Assembly: GCA_029718625.1 (NCBI GenBank)
Contig: CM056379.1
Span: forward strand, 67,636,670-67,700,669
From: Synaphobranchus kaupii
Lineage: Eukaryota; Chordata; Actinopteri; Anguilliformes; Synaphobranchidae
Length of the DNA stretch: 64,000 nt
Direction: 5' to 3'
Of the stretch, positions 50,690 through 62,160 are shown piece after piece. The stretch's first letter is position 1. Each line of letters starts with the position of its first letter. Both the position numbers and the translations under genes were made by a program. Under the pieces are notes generated by a model that made no database searches, was not told where the DNA came from, and was given only the letters and a program-made list of their open reading frames with translations.

Positions 50690-53310
50690 ATAGCTGAGCT
50701 GGACTTGATGAGGGCTGAGCTGGACCTGAAGAAGGCTGCTTGTGAGTGGCACAGGAGGGCTGAGCTGGACTTGAGGAGGGCTGCTGGTGAGTGACACAGG
50801 AGGGCTGAGCTGGACCAGAGGAGGGCTGAGTTGGACTTGAGGAGGGCTGCTTGTGAGTGACAAAAGAGGGCTGAACTAGACCTGACGAGGGCTGAGCTGG
50901 ACTTGAGGAGTGCTGCTTGTGAGTGGCACGGGAGGGCTGAGCTGGACTTGATGAGGGCTGAGCTGGACCTTATGAAGGCTGCTTGTGAGTGGCACAGGAG
51001 GGCTGAGCTGGACTTGAGGAAGGCTGCTGGTGAGTGACACAGGAGGGCTGAGCTGGACCTGAGGAGGGCTGCTTGTGAGTGGCACAGGAGGGCTGAGCTG
51101 GACTTGAGGAGGGCTGCTTGTGAGTGACACAGGAGGGCTGAGCTAGACCTGAGGAGGGCTGAGCTGGACTTGAGAAGGGCTGCTTGTGAGTGGCACAGGA
51201 GGGCTGAGCTGGACCTGAGGAGGGCTGCTGGTGAGTGGCACAGGAGGGCTGAGCTGGACCTGAGGAGGGCTGAGCTGGATTTGATGAGGGCTGAGCTGGA
51301 CCTGAGGAGTGCTGCTTGTGAGTGGCACAGGAGGGCTGAGCTGGACTTGATGAGGGCTGAGCTGGACCTGAGGAGGGCTGCTGGTGAGTGGCACAGGAGG
51401 GCTGAGCTGGACCTGAGGAGGGCTGAGCTGGACTTGATGAGGGCTGAGCTGGACCTGAGGAGTGCTGCTTGTGAGTGGCACAGGAGGGGTGAGCTGGACT
51501 TGATGAGGGCTGTGCTGGACCTGAGGAGGGCTGCTTGCGAGTGACACAGGAGGGCTGAGCTGGACCTGAGGAGGGCTGCTTGTGAGTGGCACAGGAGGGC
51601 TGAGCTGGACTTGAGGAGTGCTGCTTTGTGAGTGACACAGGAGGGCTGAGCTGGACCTGAGGAGGGCTGCTTGTGAGTGACACAGCAGGGCTGAGCTAGA
51701 CCTGAGGAGGGCTGAGCTGGACTTGAGGAGGGCTGCTTGTGAGTGACACAGGAGGGCTGAGCTGGACTTGAGGAGTGCTGCTTGTGAGTGGCACAGGAGG
51801 GCTGAGCTAGACCTGAGGAGGGCTGAGCTGGACTTGAGGAGGGCTGCTTGTGAGTGGCACAGGAGAGCTGAGCTAGACCTGAGGAGGGCTGAGCTGGACT
51901 TGAGAAGGGCTGCTTGTGAGTGGCACAGGAGGGCTGAGCTGGACCTGAGGAGGGCTGCTTGTGAGTGACACAGGAGGGCTGAGCTAGACCTGAGGAGGGC
52001 TGAGCTGGACTTGAGAAGTGGTGCTTGTGAGTGACACAGGAGGGCTGAGCTAGACCTGAGGAGGGCTGAGCTGGACTTGAGAAGGGCTGCTTGTGAGTGG
52101 CACAGGAGGGCTGAGCTGGACTTGAGGAGGGCTGCTGGTGAGTGACACAGGAGGGCTGAGCTGGACCTGAGGAGGGCTGCTTGTGAGTGGCACAGGAGGG
52201 CTGAGCTGGACTTGAGGAGGGCTGCTTGTGAGTGACACAGGCGGGCTGAGCTAGACCTGAGGAGGGCTGAGCTAGACTTGAGAAGGGCTGCTTGTGAGTG
52301 GCACAGGAGAGCTGAGCTGGACCTGAGGAGGGCTGCTGGTGAGTGGCACAGGAGGGCTGAGCTGGACCTGAGGAGGGCTGAGCTGGACTTGATGAGGGCT
52401 GAGCTGGACCTGAGGAGTGCTGCTTGTGAGTGGCACAGGAGGGCTGAGCTGGACTTGATGAGGGCTGAGTTGGACCTGAGGAGGGCTGCTTGCGAGTGAC
52501 ACAGGAGGGCTGAGCTGGACCTGAGGAGGGCTGCTTGTGAGTGGCACAGGAGGGCTGAGCTGGACCTGAGGAGGGCTGCTTGTGAGTGACACAGGAGGGC
52601 TGAGCTAGACCTGAGGAGGGCTGAGCTGGACTTGAGGAGGGCTGCTTGTGAGTGGCACAGGAGAGCTGAGCTAGACCTGAGGAGGGCTGAGCTGGACTTG
52701 AGGAGGGCTGCTTGTGAGTGACACAGGAGGACTGAGCTAGACCTGAGGAGGGCTGCTTGTGAGTGACACAGGAGGGCTGAGCTAGACCTGAGGAGGGCTG
52801 AGCTGGACTTGAGGAGGGCTGCTTGTGAGTGGCACAGGAGGGCTGAGCTAGACCTGAGGAGGGCTGTGCTGGACTTGAGGAGGGCTGCTTGTGAGTGGCA
52901 CAGGAGGGCTGAGCTAGACCTGAGGAGGGCTGAGCTGGACTTGAAGAGGGCTGCTTGTGAGTGACACAGGAGGGCTGAGCTAGACCTGATGAGGGCTGAG
53001 CTGGACCTGAGGAAGGCTGCTTGTGAGTGACACAGGAGGGCTGAGCTGGACTTGAGGAGGACCAGCTCAGCCCTCCTGTGCCACTCACAAGCAGCGCTCC
53101 TCAGGTCCAGCTCAGCCCTCCTGTGTCACTCACCAGCAGTCCTCCTCAAGTCCAGCTGAGGAGGGCTGCTGGTGAGTGGCACAGGAGGGCTGAACCGAAC
53201 TTGAGGAGGGCTGCTGTTAGTGAAACAGGCAGGCTGAGCTGGACTCCTGAGGAGGGCTGCTTGTGAGTGACACAGGAGGGCTGAGCTGGACTTGAGGAGG
53301 ACTGCTGGTG
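50690..53310 (-). repeat. minisatellite of 21-bp and 24-bp units (2.6 kb)
   Basis: Built from unit A (21 bp: gagggctgagctggac(c/t)tgag) and unit B (24 bp: gagggctgcttgtgagtg(a/g)cacag), alternating as AB, AAB or AAAB. Because both lengths are multiples of three, every frame stays open. The longest minus-strand ORF (50647-53088, 813 codons) reads SSSPAQPSC, VTHKQPSSG and so on, and switches phase at one indel near 51625. Around 53060-53158 about 95 bp of the array are inverted. I regard the ORF as a by-product of the repeat, not a proven gene. The array abuts and truncates the hAT fragment at 53320. Confidence 0.9.
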
Positions 53311-53319
53311 AGTGAATTT

Positions 53320-53728
53320 TCACTCTCGTCATGCCCCCTAAATGCCAGCTCCTGACGACCAAGAATGCAATCGCATCAACCAACCTCCTGAGAATGTCAC
53401 TATTTTTCCGCACCATTTCATTGTGCTTTGCTAATTGGATACGTGCACCTTCATCAATTAAATGCTCGATTCTCACATTTCCTAAAAGACTCAACTGCAC
53501 GGTTGCACTGACATGCTCCTTCGATTTCGCATGAATCTTAACAGACCTGTCGAAATTACGTAAATCCTCAAAGCCATCTCTCGCAAACTTTGAACATACA
53601 TCTCCTGCAGCAGCGCACTTGAACAAGACACATGGCCAGCAATACATGCGGTTCGTTAGCAAGCTACCAGTTAGCCACTCCACCTTGTCATACCGTGATA
53701 CTTTAAAACTCTGACTCACCGAGCCCAC
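53320..53728 (-). pseudogene. hAT-type transposase N-terminal zinc-finger fragment (TTF/ZMYM-like)
   Basis: On the minus strand: KVEWLTGSLLTNRMYCWPC, VLFKCAAAGDVCSKFARDGF, RSVKIHAKSKEHVSATVQL, then NSDILRRLVDAIAFLV. The YCWPC...H...H pattern followed by the (N)xxILRRLxDAIxFL segment is that of the TTF-type finger and start of the DUF4371 region in hAT-derived ZMYM-like proteins. The frame starts with GTG right after a stop codon, so an upstream exon or degradation must be assumed. It runs into the minisatellite after VKIHSPAVL, losing the catalytic domain. Confidence 0.75.
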
Positions 53729-54876
53729 TCACTGGACCAAATTGATAGGAGGCTTCGGTCTTCCCTCGGCCTTCACTCGCAGTTTTTCTTCGTAGTTTTA
53801 ACGACTGAAAATAATCCCGCAGAATCCGATCCAGGATGTTTGACGTTACATTTGCAGATTCCATTTTCTTCCAACTGGAGCCAAATTAAATGGAAAAAGC
53901 TACCTTTTCAAAAAGTGAGCTAGTTTTGGCTAACGTCAGCTAGCTAAATCACGCAATTAGCTAGCTAGCTAGCTGAGGTAAAAAAAATTATTGAGGTCGC
54001 CTAATGATAAAAAAGATAACGCTACAACACCGATACAATTTTTTACTATTTACAATATATACAAATCACCGCCGACAACGCCAGAACCATAAAAATTGAA
54101 TAAATTTAATAAATCGCTCTCTCTCTCTCCAATACAGTAACACACTAACGTCTCTACTACCAACAGGGAAAATTGGCGGGTAGGATGATTATATCTTGCT
54201 GGACAAATGAACTCCTGTTCTGTATGGTTAGACATTATGTCAATCATCAGGACTAGAATGCGCACAAGAACACGCATGATTGAAATACATTAGTGGGGCA
54301 CTGCTTCACGGGTGGGCTCAAAAACACGTCATAATCCACAATTATCCAATCATATTTTATAAAGTCCCCCATTGATTTCCAATGGTCTAGTGAAGCAGTC
54401 AGACACAGTGCTTCACTGAAGTTCCTTTTAAAAGTCTAAGGGTGGCGCTGTTTTTCACGATAGAAGGCACATTTTTGAATCGAGGCACTTTTTTTTTTTT
54501 TAGCTTCACAAGGGAAATGGTAGTTGTGATGATAATTCAATATTAAATAAAGATGTGTTGTGTGTGCTATGCATGTTCTTTTCTTTATTTATTTTTAATT
54601 TTTTTGGGCGAAGCACTGCTTCACCTGTTGTCTTAGAGAAACCTTCTCTGCTACAATGACATCAACGTTCGCTTACAACAGCATAGCCATACAAAAACTA
54701 CCAAAACTCACAAATGCCTGATATGATTTTAAAAAAGGACCATCGTAGAGTATGTTATATTTCTGTAATTTTATTTTGACCAGTATTACACAAAACCAAA
54801 ACATAAAGACGTAGACCTAGATTTAAAACCTATGTGGAGCTGTCACTGGCATCTGCTCCCATTCGCTCAAATCTCT
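53729..54876. other. non-coding, probably further parts of a degraded hAT element
   Basis: No ORF is seen. Words aagcagtcagacacagtgct, gtgcttcactgaagttcc and gcgaagcactgcttcacctg recur around 54385-54415 and 54608-54627, a sign of element ends. A gct-agct repeat lies at 53937-53975. Confidence 0.35.
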
Positions 54877-55058
54877 TCTTCTTCTTCTTTGTGTTTTTTG
54901 GCGGATTGCAATACCAACTTTAGGTGCATACCGCCACCTACCGAGTATGTAGAACAGGATTCCAGAAGGAAAAAAAAGGATAAATAATATCATTATTTTC
55001 TTTATTCTGTGATATTAAATTAAGTTAATAAATAAAATTATAAGTGTAAAGTAAAATT

Positions 55059-55385
55059 CTATATTCTATTAAACAATCCTGAGCCTATTAAGAACTCTAT
55101 TATCCCTCTCTGTACTTCCCACACCTTATCTCCATTTGTTCCTAGTATCCCTTCCAAATACCAACCTCGTCCAACCTCTCTAACCCTTTGTTGCAAACGC
55201 TCCCTTTCTTCTTTATATTTGATACAATGCATTATTACATGTTCAGTGTTTTCAGTTATATTACAATGTGCACAAACATGTGAATTTACTTTACCCAATA
55301 AAAAAAAAGTTTTATTTAAACCAGTGTGGTCAAATCTTAATCTCGATATAACTACCTCCTCTCTTCTGCTTCGCCCTTTAACACT
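55059..55385 (-). pseudogene. LINE C-terminal fragment (HC-type zinc motif)
   Basis: On the minus strand: RREEVVISRLRFDHTGLN, KTFFLLGKVNSHVCAHC, NITENTEHVIMHCIKYKEER and a terminal segment ending FLIGSGLFNRI. C-x2-C-x9-H-x4-C followed by Y..ER is the usual end of LINE proteins after their RNase H region, as in I/Nimb-like groups. Only about 109 codons remain. Confidence 0.75.
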
Positions 55386-55399
55386 CTGTGCTCTAACGG

Positions 55400-55880
55400 A
55401 GAGCTATGTCTGGTACCGTGTTTCTCGGGTACAACAGCAGAACGGTATCTCATTAGTATGCATAAGCTAGAGCTGTGATAGGCCGAAAACATCACGTGTG
55501 AGGGTAGTAGGATATGACGTCACGCGTCCCACTGCTTTTCTTGGCAAGACACGCCCTGCATAGCATTCAAGCGCTAGGATTGGCCAGGCGTCCATGCTTA
55601 CACCTCGGGGTAAAGACCGTGGTTCGAAGGGAGCACACGAACCGGAATGTACTACAAAGTCATAACCAAGATATATGTCGAATTCAAAGACCCCCCGGTT
55701 TTTGTGAGTTCGTGATTTCCGTACCCCACCCACAACCCCTAAACATAACCTCACAGGAGTTCACGTAACTCGGGCTCATGCTCGAACTGTTAAGATAATG
55801 GCATTTCCGGTACCCTGTTTCTCGGTTGCAACAGTAAAGGTGTTGTAGGAAGCCGTGTTGTCGGCCTGTGACATACCTCC
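55400..55880 (-). repeat. repeat R4, inverted copy
   Basis: Reverse complement of 36423-36904, from gagctatgtctggtaccgtg to cggcctgtgacatacctcc. The end words ggtaccgtgtttctcggg(t)ac and ggtaccctgtttctcggttg are present as at the other locus. Confidence 0.82.
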
Positions 55881-56397
55881 TAACGGACACTCAAATCTCT
55901 GGCGCTGGTCCCATGGGTTATTTACTTCCTCAAATCGCAAAGAATCATGGGTAGACCGTAACGTCATTGTCCAGTCCTTCTTTTTCTGGTCATAGTGTGG
56001 TACAAGGATTCCATATATCGCACGTTCCAATTTTTATTTTTTAAAGTAACGCATTAATGAATGTAGTTTGACTTGTAGTCCACTTTAACGGACTACATAT
56101 CCAGTACTGCAACGCACGGGTGGTTCTCGACCAATAAGATATCATAATCTCGTCTGTCTGACTGTGGCAGATGGGAGTAGGCTACTGCTCCTGAACGTTA
56201 GGTTGCTAAGTAGAGAAGCTCGCCCGACAAGGTCAGAAACTGCGCTACGGTTAACCACATAAAGCAATTCTAGCTTTTAGTCCTTCAAGCTAGCTAGCTA
56301 ACGTTAGAAAAAAAGTGTTTAAAAACGGTACTGTGTCCTACTGCTGGCTAATGTTATATGACAACGTCTGGAGTCTTGTTCCTAGTTTGAAAATGCA

Positions 56398-56457
56398 CTA
56401 TGTACGTCGCTCTGGATAAGAGCGTCTGCCAAATGACTATAATGTAATGTAATGGAG
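56398..56457 (+). repeat. SINE/LINE tail
   Basis: gtcgctctggataagagcgt, ctgccaaatgactataatgt and aatgtaatg match the well-known tail of fish tRNA-derived SINEs (HpaI-like) that is shared with a partner LINE. The head is not recognisable upstream. Confidence 0.75.
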
Positions 56458-56814
56458 ACAAGGCTGCACGTTCGTAGGGAATTATGGGACGTGGAGTTTT
56501 TAAACAGTGCCAGCGCTGGTATGTTCACAAAAAAAATACTAAAACGTAAAATATACTCGAAGCTGGTCCAGAAAAACGACATAGTTTGCGAACGGGCGTT
56601 ATATGGAACAATGCGGGAAATTGACGGTAAGAAATAATCAGTAGAAATGGTTTAAAAGTAAGCTTTAGTTAATGTCTACGCTCTAAATGAATGGGGAATT
56701 TACTTCCGAAACCAGCGTGACGTAGTCACTTGAGTACTCTATAGCAGATTGAAAATCAAATGTAGGCATATTTGTCGAGCTGAAAAGAGCCAATAATTCA
56801 ACAGCAGCCAGCAT

Positions 56815-56995
56815 GGCAGAGAGTTCGGAAACCAGCTCGGCCGCGGAGAGAGTGATTAGCACTCTGAGCAATCTAAAAAGCCCCGTTTGGAAGTACTTCG
56901 GTTTTTAGTCAGTGAACGGCAAAATTGTGGAACCTCGAGACAAAGTTGTATGCAAGCTATGTAAACTACAGATGGCCTACGTTAAACGTTAAAAC
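56815..56995 (+). pseudogene. hAT transposase BED-finger start with internal stop
   Basis: ATG at 56815 opens MAESSETSSAAERVISTL, then SPVWKYFGF, an in-frame TAG, then VNGKIVEPRDKVVCKLCKL and QMAYVKR before TAA. The VWKYFGF...VCKLC pattern is the first half of a BED zinc finger in Ac/Hobo-like (ZBED) transposases. The His half of the finger is missing and one stop interrupts the part present, so it is dead. Confidence 0.82.
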
Positions 56996-58403
56996 TATGC
57001 TGATCACAGTTCCCTCTCCAAAAGGTCAATGATGTATTGTAAATGATCCCTCAGGATCTAAATTCTTTTTAGTAACATTTCTCGAAATTGTGTGCCTTAA
57101 TTTTATTCAAAGAAAAGTATTATAAAAGTGTGTATGTAGATTTTAAAAGCCATCTCGAATGTTAACGGGGTTTTTTTTCAAACTTGACTGCGTTCATGTT
57201 TATGTTCAAATAAAATGTACCTATACTAGTTATGTGTGTCGTTGTATTGGTTTACCCTCTTGTGGACCTAACGCGCAATAACACAGCCCAAAAGTTGGTC
57301 AAATTGTAACATTTTAAAATTGTAATAGATAGCCTATTCGAATATATTCGAACTTATATGTTTTTTCAGAAGGAATATTCAAACGTGATTTTTGGCCAAT
57401 GTTGACAGCCCTACTCCCCACCTCCTTTCCTCCACCCCTCTCCTCCCGAAATATACAAAACTGTCTGTAGCCTATGTGTAGCTACAAGTAGTCCTAGTTG
57501 CATGTAGCCTACAGTATCTAACATTGCGGTTAGCGAAATTATAGGCTAGGCCATAGCCTATAACATTGCTACAAACTTTTTTAATACTTTACATTTAAAA
57601 TAGGCAGAAATGATAGGCTACACAATTAAGCTACACATGAATCCACATTTAATTTTCTATATAAATATAACGAAACAACGTTAAATAGGCTACAGAGTAA
57701 CAACCTAGCGCATATATATATATGAGAGAGAGAGACTGACTGACTGGATTAAGGATACTGTTCTAAGTTGGTCCCGTGACAAACGCCGTAATTCTCACTT
57801 GAACGCAGAGCGTGGTAGGCTACTCATTCATAGGCTAGGTTTTCCATACTAGATATGATTTTAATGCACTAAGCGGTGGTAAAGAACCACTTGGCTAGTC
57901 ACCTACAACTGCAGCCATAGCCTAACCTACTACCTAGGCTAAATCGTAGCGAAGGAGTTCATAGATGATTTCGAAGAGCATGATAAGATCATTAGCTATA
58001 AGAATGGATAATTTGGGTTTTGTCTGTTTGTCTTAATAGTTTTATCCATTCCAAATAGCCTACCGCTGCATCCAGAAAATTGGATTTGTTATGCCACCTA
58101 GTGGTAGCCTAGCTAAAGATCACTGCTCTAACAACGACATTATCACATAACATAATGTGATATTATCCTTAATGCTTCACCTGATAGCCTACATATGACT
58201 TTACGGTGTCATTTGTTATAATTTTGAATTAGCCAAAAGAAAAAAGAAGGACAAAAAAATAAGAACAAAAAGAGAATCCTTAGCTTGTTCAGTAGCCTAG
58301 CCGTAGGCATCGTAGTCCACCCTATGCTGACAGAAATGTTTTAACCCAAGTGCTGACAGCCAATAGGAAATTATCGCACTCACACTTTAAAAATGGTCAA
58401 CTG
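56996..58403. other. non-coding, nothing recognised
   Basis: AT-rich sequence with many taggcta words. A short (TA)n(GA)n tract is at 57712-57735. No ORF or repeat match to the rest of the window. Confidence 0.35.
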
Positions 58404-58626
58404 GCCAAACAGGTCAAAAACACGTGAAATTGACGTCTGGAATTACGCGTTGTCTACATGTTGTCAACACGTTGACGACGTGTTGTCTACGTGTCAACAC
58501 GTAGACAACGTGTTGTCAACATGTGAAAAATCAACACGTTGACAACATGTTAAAAACACGTTGACAACACACGTAGACAACGTGTGATTCCAGATGTAAT
58601 TTCCACGTGTTTTTGACCTGTTTGGC
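58404..58626. mobile_element. 223-bp palindromic MITE
   Basis: The ends gccaaacaggtcaaaaacac and gtgtttttgacctgtttggc are exact inverted copies, and pairing continues through cacgtg and tctggaat/attccaga. The interior is a dense set of gttgtcaacacgttgac-type words in both orientations, so the whole element could fold as a long hairpin. No ORF. Confidence 0.85.
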
Positions 58627-59456
58627 TTTCCATACCAAAGTTACATGACGCGGCGTCTCCTTATTACAGAGACGTATCTGGAGTTACTTAACGCGCGTCT
58701 GATTATTACACAGATGTCTCTTAATTCAAAAACACCGTTTCCTTGGTACACACGCGTCTGTGTAAGGGAACGTGAAACGGCTTTCGGCTCTTTTTTCTGA
58801 GTCGGCTCGTTCCGTACCGTTCGGTTTGAAGAGTCGGATCGGAGTCGCAAGTTTTTGGTACTTCCGGTTAATACAGTAGGTGACCGTTCGTTTGTTAGAT
58901 TCTTTCGAGCTACCCGAGCCGAGTACCGTGAAATGAGCGACCGTCAGCGACAGTAAGAGGGCAGATTCGCAGGGAACTATTCAAAATAAAAGTCCTCCTG
59001 CGCGAACGCGAGAAATGCGAGTTTAACATTTTAAAAATAGCTCATCCGTTACTTATTCGTCTGTCTTAATGCAAATTACGTTTCTGGACTAACCTTTACA
59101 TGTATAGGCGATATATTTTTGGAAAGTTAAAAAAATAATAATAATTTTACTTTCTGCCGTGTTGTTTGTACAAAGACATAGGCTACAGAACAGGGAAACG
59201 GGATGGATTCAGGCCTAACGGGGACAAACCTAGGCCAATCGTTGCCAAGTTGTGCTGTGCTGGAGAGAGCAAAGAAAATGAACGAGAGGGAAATCGCCTA
59301 TCTAAGGTACGAAAGACTAATCACGCACCTTGCAAAGCCTAGGAGAGTTGGTGCATCTTAAGCATTATTCGCTGTAATAATTTGAGTTGGAACTGACGAC
59401 CTATGGTGGTCATTCATTTAGCTAGATAATTCAGAGTCGCTTAATCGTCCCGGGAA
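58627..59456. other. non-coding, nothing recognised
   Basis: A GC-richer patch (58630-58960) has repeated gagtcgg, gcgtct and ggctc words that may be hAT terminal sequence. No coding signal. Confidence 0.3.
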
Positions 59457-60130
59457 GGGGCCAAGGGTTGCTCACGTTAATATTTGCAGCCTTAAAAATA
59501 AAGTGCAGGAAGTTTGGAGTTTGTTGCTATCTAACAATATACATATTTTAGCCATCTCAGTCACACTTGAGTCATTTGATGATACTGAATTATATGAACA
59601 AGGCTATTTATATCTACAGAAGAGACAGAAATATTTATAGAGGTGGTGTGGCTGTTTACATTCAAAATCATATTCCTATAAAGCTGAGGGATGACCTTAT
59701 GATGAATGACATTGAAGCTTTGTGGTTACATGCAGAGCTGGTCCCAGACCGTTGGGGGCCCTAATCAAAACCTGGCGGGGATAGTGTTGGACGTGCGCAA
59801 AAAAAAAAAACATACTGTTAAAACAGTTAGGGCACCCTGGATTGACGATGAGTTGAAACATTGTATGGTACAAAGAAATATTGCTAAGAGGAAAGCAATT
59901 GAGTCTGGCTGTCTCGTTGACTGGCAGAATTACTATAAGTTGAGGAATCATGTGACAAAACTGAATAGAAAGAAAAAAACTTTATAATCAAACAATAATA
60001 AATGAAATAAAAAATTATAGAAAACATTTAACAATGCTTTGGGTAAAGGGTCTAACACTGCTTCATCTTTTATTGAAGTTGATGAGTCAAATTTTACCAT
60101 TTGTAACAGGATGACATCATATGTCTCAGA
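59457..60130 (+). pseudogene. LINE endonuclease and linker fragment, frameshifted
   Basis: Reads LINE-like AHVNICSLKNKVQEVWSLL, NNIHILAIS and ELYEQGY, then in another frame IYRRDRNIYRGGVAVYIQN and NDIEALWLHAE, the N-terminal half of an APE endonuclease. After a break come TVRAPWIDDELKHCMVQRN, DWQNYYKLRNHVTKLNRKK and later NYRKHL, the linker before the reverse transcriptase. The middle of the nuclease is deleted near 59755, with several stops and shifts. It belongs to a different LINE subfamily from 44746-47715. Confidence 0.82.
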
Positions 60131-60439
60131 ACCTTATAATACTGGTAGGAATAGGTAGAAACAGGTTAGATAAGCATCCCAGAAACTTTATTTTATATAT
60201 CATTACATCATGTACAACCCTTCATTACATTGATATAATGTCACTTACTGTATATAAAATAAGCAATATAGAAACTGTTCCAATACTGCGGTCCAACTGC
60301 AGCATGCTGAGTCAAATTACAATGTATTCCTATTACTTGTGAAAGGAACTGAAAGGATTACTTATACCATGCTCTGCTGCCTCCCCATGGACATAGTATC
60401 TTCATGATATTGGGGTGTTTTGTCACTTTTCAGATTTGG

Positions 60440-60720
60440 GGCCTTATCTTACACCCGGCGCTAAGCGGCACTAACCCAAACGCAAGTGTCTTTGCTATCT
60501 TACACCCGGCGCAGGGGACGTTATAGCGCCCAGCGCTCACATTGTTTAAATACCAAGTGATCTTGCGCCCATAGCAAGTGAACTGGGCGGGTTGGTCTTA
60601 AGATGAGGTGTGGCCAGGATAACTTTTGGCGTATTGCTATCTTGAGCCCTGAGAAAGCGTTTGCGCTACAACCACCACAAAGCTGGTCTAAAGTCATGTC
60701 GCAGTTGTTTACATGTTATT
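60440..60720. repeat. dispersed repeat with duplicated TATCTTACACCCGGCGC
   Basis: tatcttacacccggcgc occurs at 60444 and 60494, followed by agcgcccagcgctcac and gggcgggttggtcttaagat. This resembles MITE ends that are common in fish. The borders are unclear. Confidence 0.5.
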
Positions 60721-61180
60721 TTAATGGCGCATATAAGTGCGTCTACATAGGCGTGTGCATGCAATTTTAGAACAAGTGTGCATAAAAGTCAAACAGTCTT
60801 AGACTTAATTTACACATTTTTATGATTTCATACATGCAGGTAGTGTAAACATGCAACACTGGATGGGTTTTTCCACAGGAAATAAAATACAACTAGGTTC
60901 AAATGAACTACTTACAACAATCAGTGAATTTAAAGGCGATAGATACAGCATTTCACCCCCCTAGTGTCTCATATGGAGATTGCATTTCATGACACAGCCG
61001 GTGTTTACAATTCTCGTACCACAATCCATTTTCATTTTAACTAGAGAAAATATGTAAAAGAAAAGCACAGGCGTTCATAGCATATCGCGTAGCTTAGCTA
61101 GCGCGTTTATAGTGAACGGGGGAGAGAGATCTGCAGGGGAGCCGAAAAACGAACGGCACAAGAGATGAACACTGCACTCT
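60721..61180. other. non-coding, nothing recognised
   Basis: No repeat match or coding signal was noticed. Confidence 0.3.
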
Positions 61181-61184
61181 TTTA

Positions 61185-62160
61185 CGGCCCATAATGTTAC
61201 GATCCTGATACGGGACGAACCCAAGTGCAACGACCAGGAGGCAGATTCAAAGAAAGGGATATTTATTAAGCGTTGGGGTAGTCCCAAAGCTGTACAGGAA
61301 AGACAAAAACACAGTATCACAGGTAATCACTGAAAGTCCGATACGGACTGCTCCAAGCCGGAGCTGGACTTGAAACTCCGGAATGGGTTCCAAGCCGGAA
61401 CTGGACTGGAACTGGACCGGGTGGTCCAAACAGGAACAGGTTGCAGGAACAACACAATTGTTCCAAGCCAGAACTGGACTCTTACGGTTGGTGAACTTCA
61501 CACCGGGACTGGACTGGAACTGGACCGGGTGATCCACTCAGGAACTGGTACTGGAACAGCGCTATTGTTCCAAGCCGAAACTGGACTCTTACGGGTGGAG
61601 AACTTCACCCCGGGACTGGACAGGAACTGGACCGGGAGGTCTACTCGGGTACTGGATAGAAAGCAGAGGGTAGTTAATAAGGAACTTAAGACAGGAATTG
61701 GACCGGGAGGTTTTCACGGAGGTAATCCTGTTACGATCCCGGTAAAGGTTTGGACCTAAATGCACGACTGAGGCAGAAAATAAAGGAAAGGAGTATTTAT
61801 TAAAGTTAAAGTGTTGGGGTAGTCCCAACACTGTACAGGAATGACAAAGACATAGTATTACACAGGGACTGTTAGGAAGCCCGGGACGGGCTGCTCCAAG
61901 CCGGAGCTGGGCTGGCAGGTCTGGAACGTTTCGTTCCAAGCCGGAACTGGACTGGACTGGAACTGGACCGGGAGGTCCACACTGGAATCAGGGTCTGGAA
62001 CGGATTTGTTCCAAACCGGAACTGGACTGGAACTGGAACTGGACCGGGAGGTCCACACTGGGAACAGAGTCTGGAACGGATTGTTCCAAACCGGAACTGG
62101 ACTGGACAGGTAGGTGCACGGCTCACACCTGGACTGGACTGGAACTAGCTGGGGAGCGCC
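61185..62160. repeat. duplicated unit with GGAACTGGACTGGA minisatellite
   Basis: The start gttacgatcc(t/c), ttggggtagtccca(a), gctgtacagga(a) and ctgctccaagccggagctgg occurs at about 61197-61375 and again at 61731-61915. After each comes a minisatellite of words such as ggaactggactggaactgga, ccgggaggtcc and attgttccaa(g/a)ccgg. Open frames across it arise from the repeat. Confidence 0.8.

Larger units (their letters stand above)
54866..55900 (-). mobile_element. LINE 3' end plus repeat R4, with possible 11-bp target duplication
   Basis: ctcaaatctct occurs at 54866-54876 and 55890-55900. Directly inside the left copy is a (TTC)n tract, the complement of a (GAA)n LINE tail on the minus strand, then the 3' UTR ggtggcggtatgcacctaaa. 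Further right come the LINE coding remnant (55059-55385) and the R4 repeat (55400-55880). If the 11-bp repeat is a target duplication, R4 and the LINE tail moved as one unit. Confidence 0.55.

Noticed and set aside
50647..53088. 813-codon minus-strand ORF as a real protein gene
   Set aside because: It is a direct product of 21- and 24-bp units. All frames are open, there is no unique domain, and the phase changes at an indel.
50690..53310. CRISPR-like array
   Set aside because: Units are contiguous without unique spacers, and the genome is eukaryotic.
61185..61920. Two LTRs of a retrotransposon (duplicated gttacgatcc... blocks)
   Set aside because: The blocks are about 535 bp apart with only minisatellite between, no primer site or coding region, and no TG..CA borders fixed.
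61185..62160. Open frames in the GGAACTGGACTGGA minisatellite (for example 61370-61759)
   Set aside because: Repeat-generated frames without domain, stops between units and no splice context.
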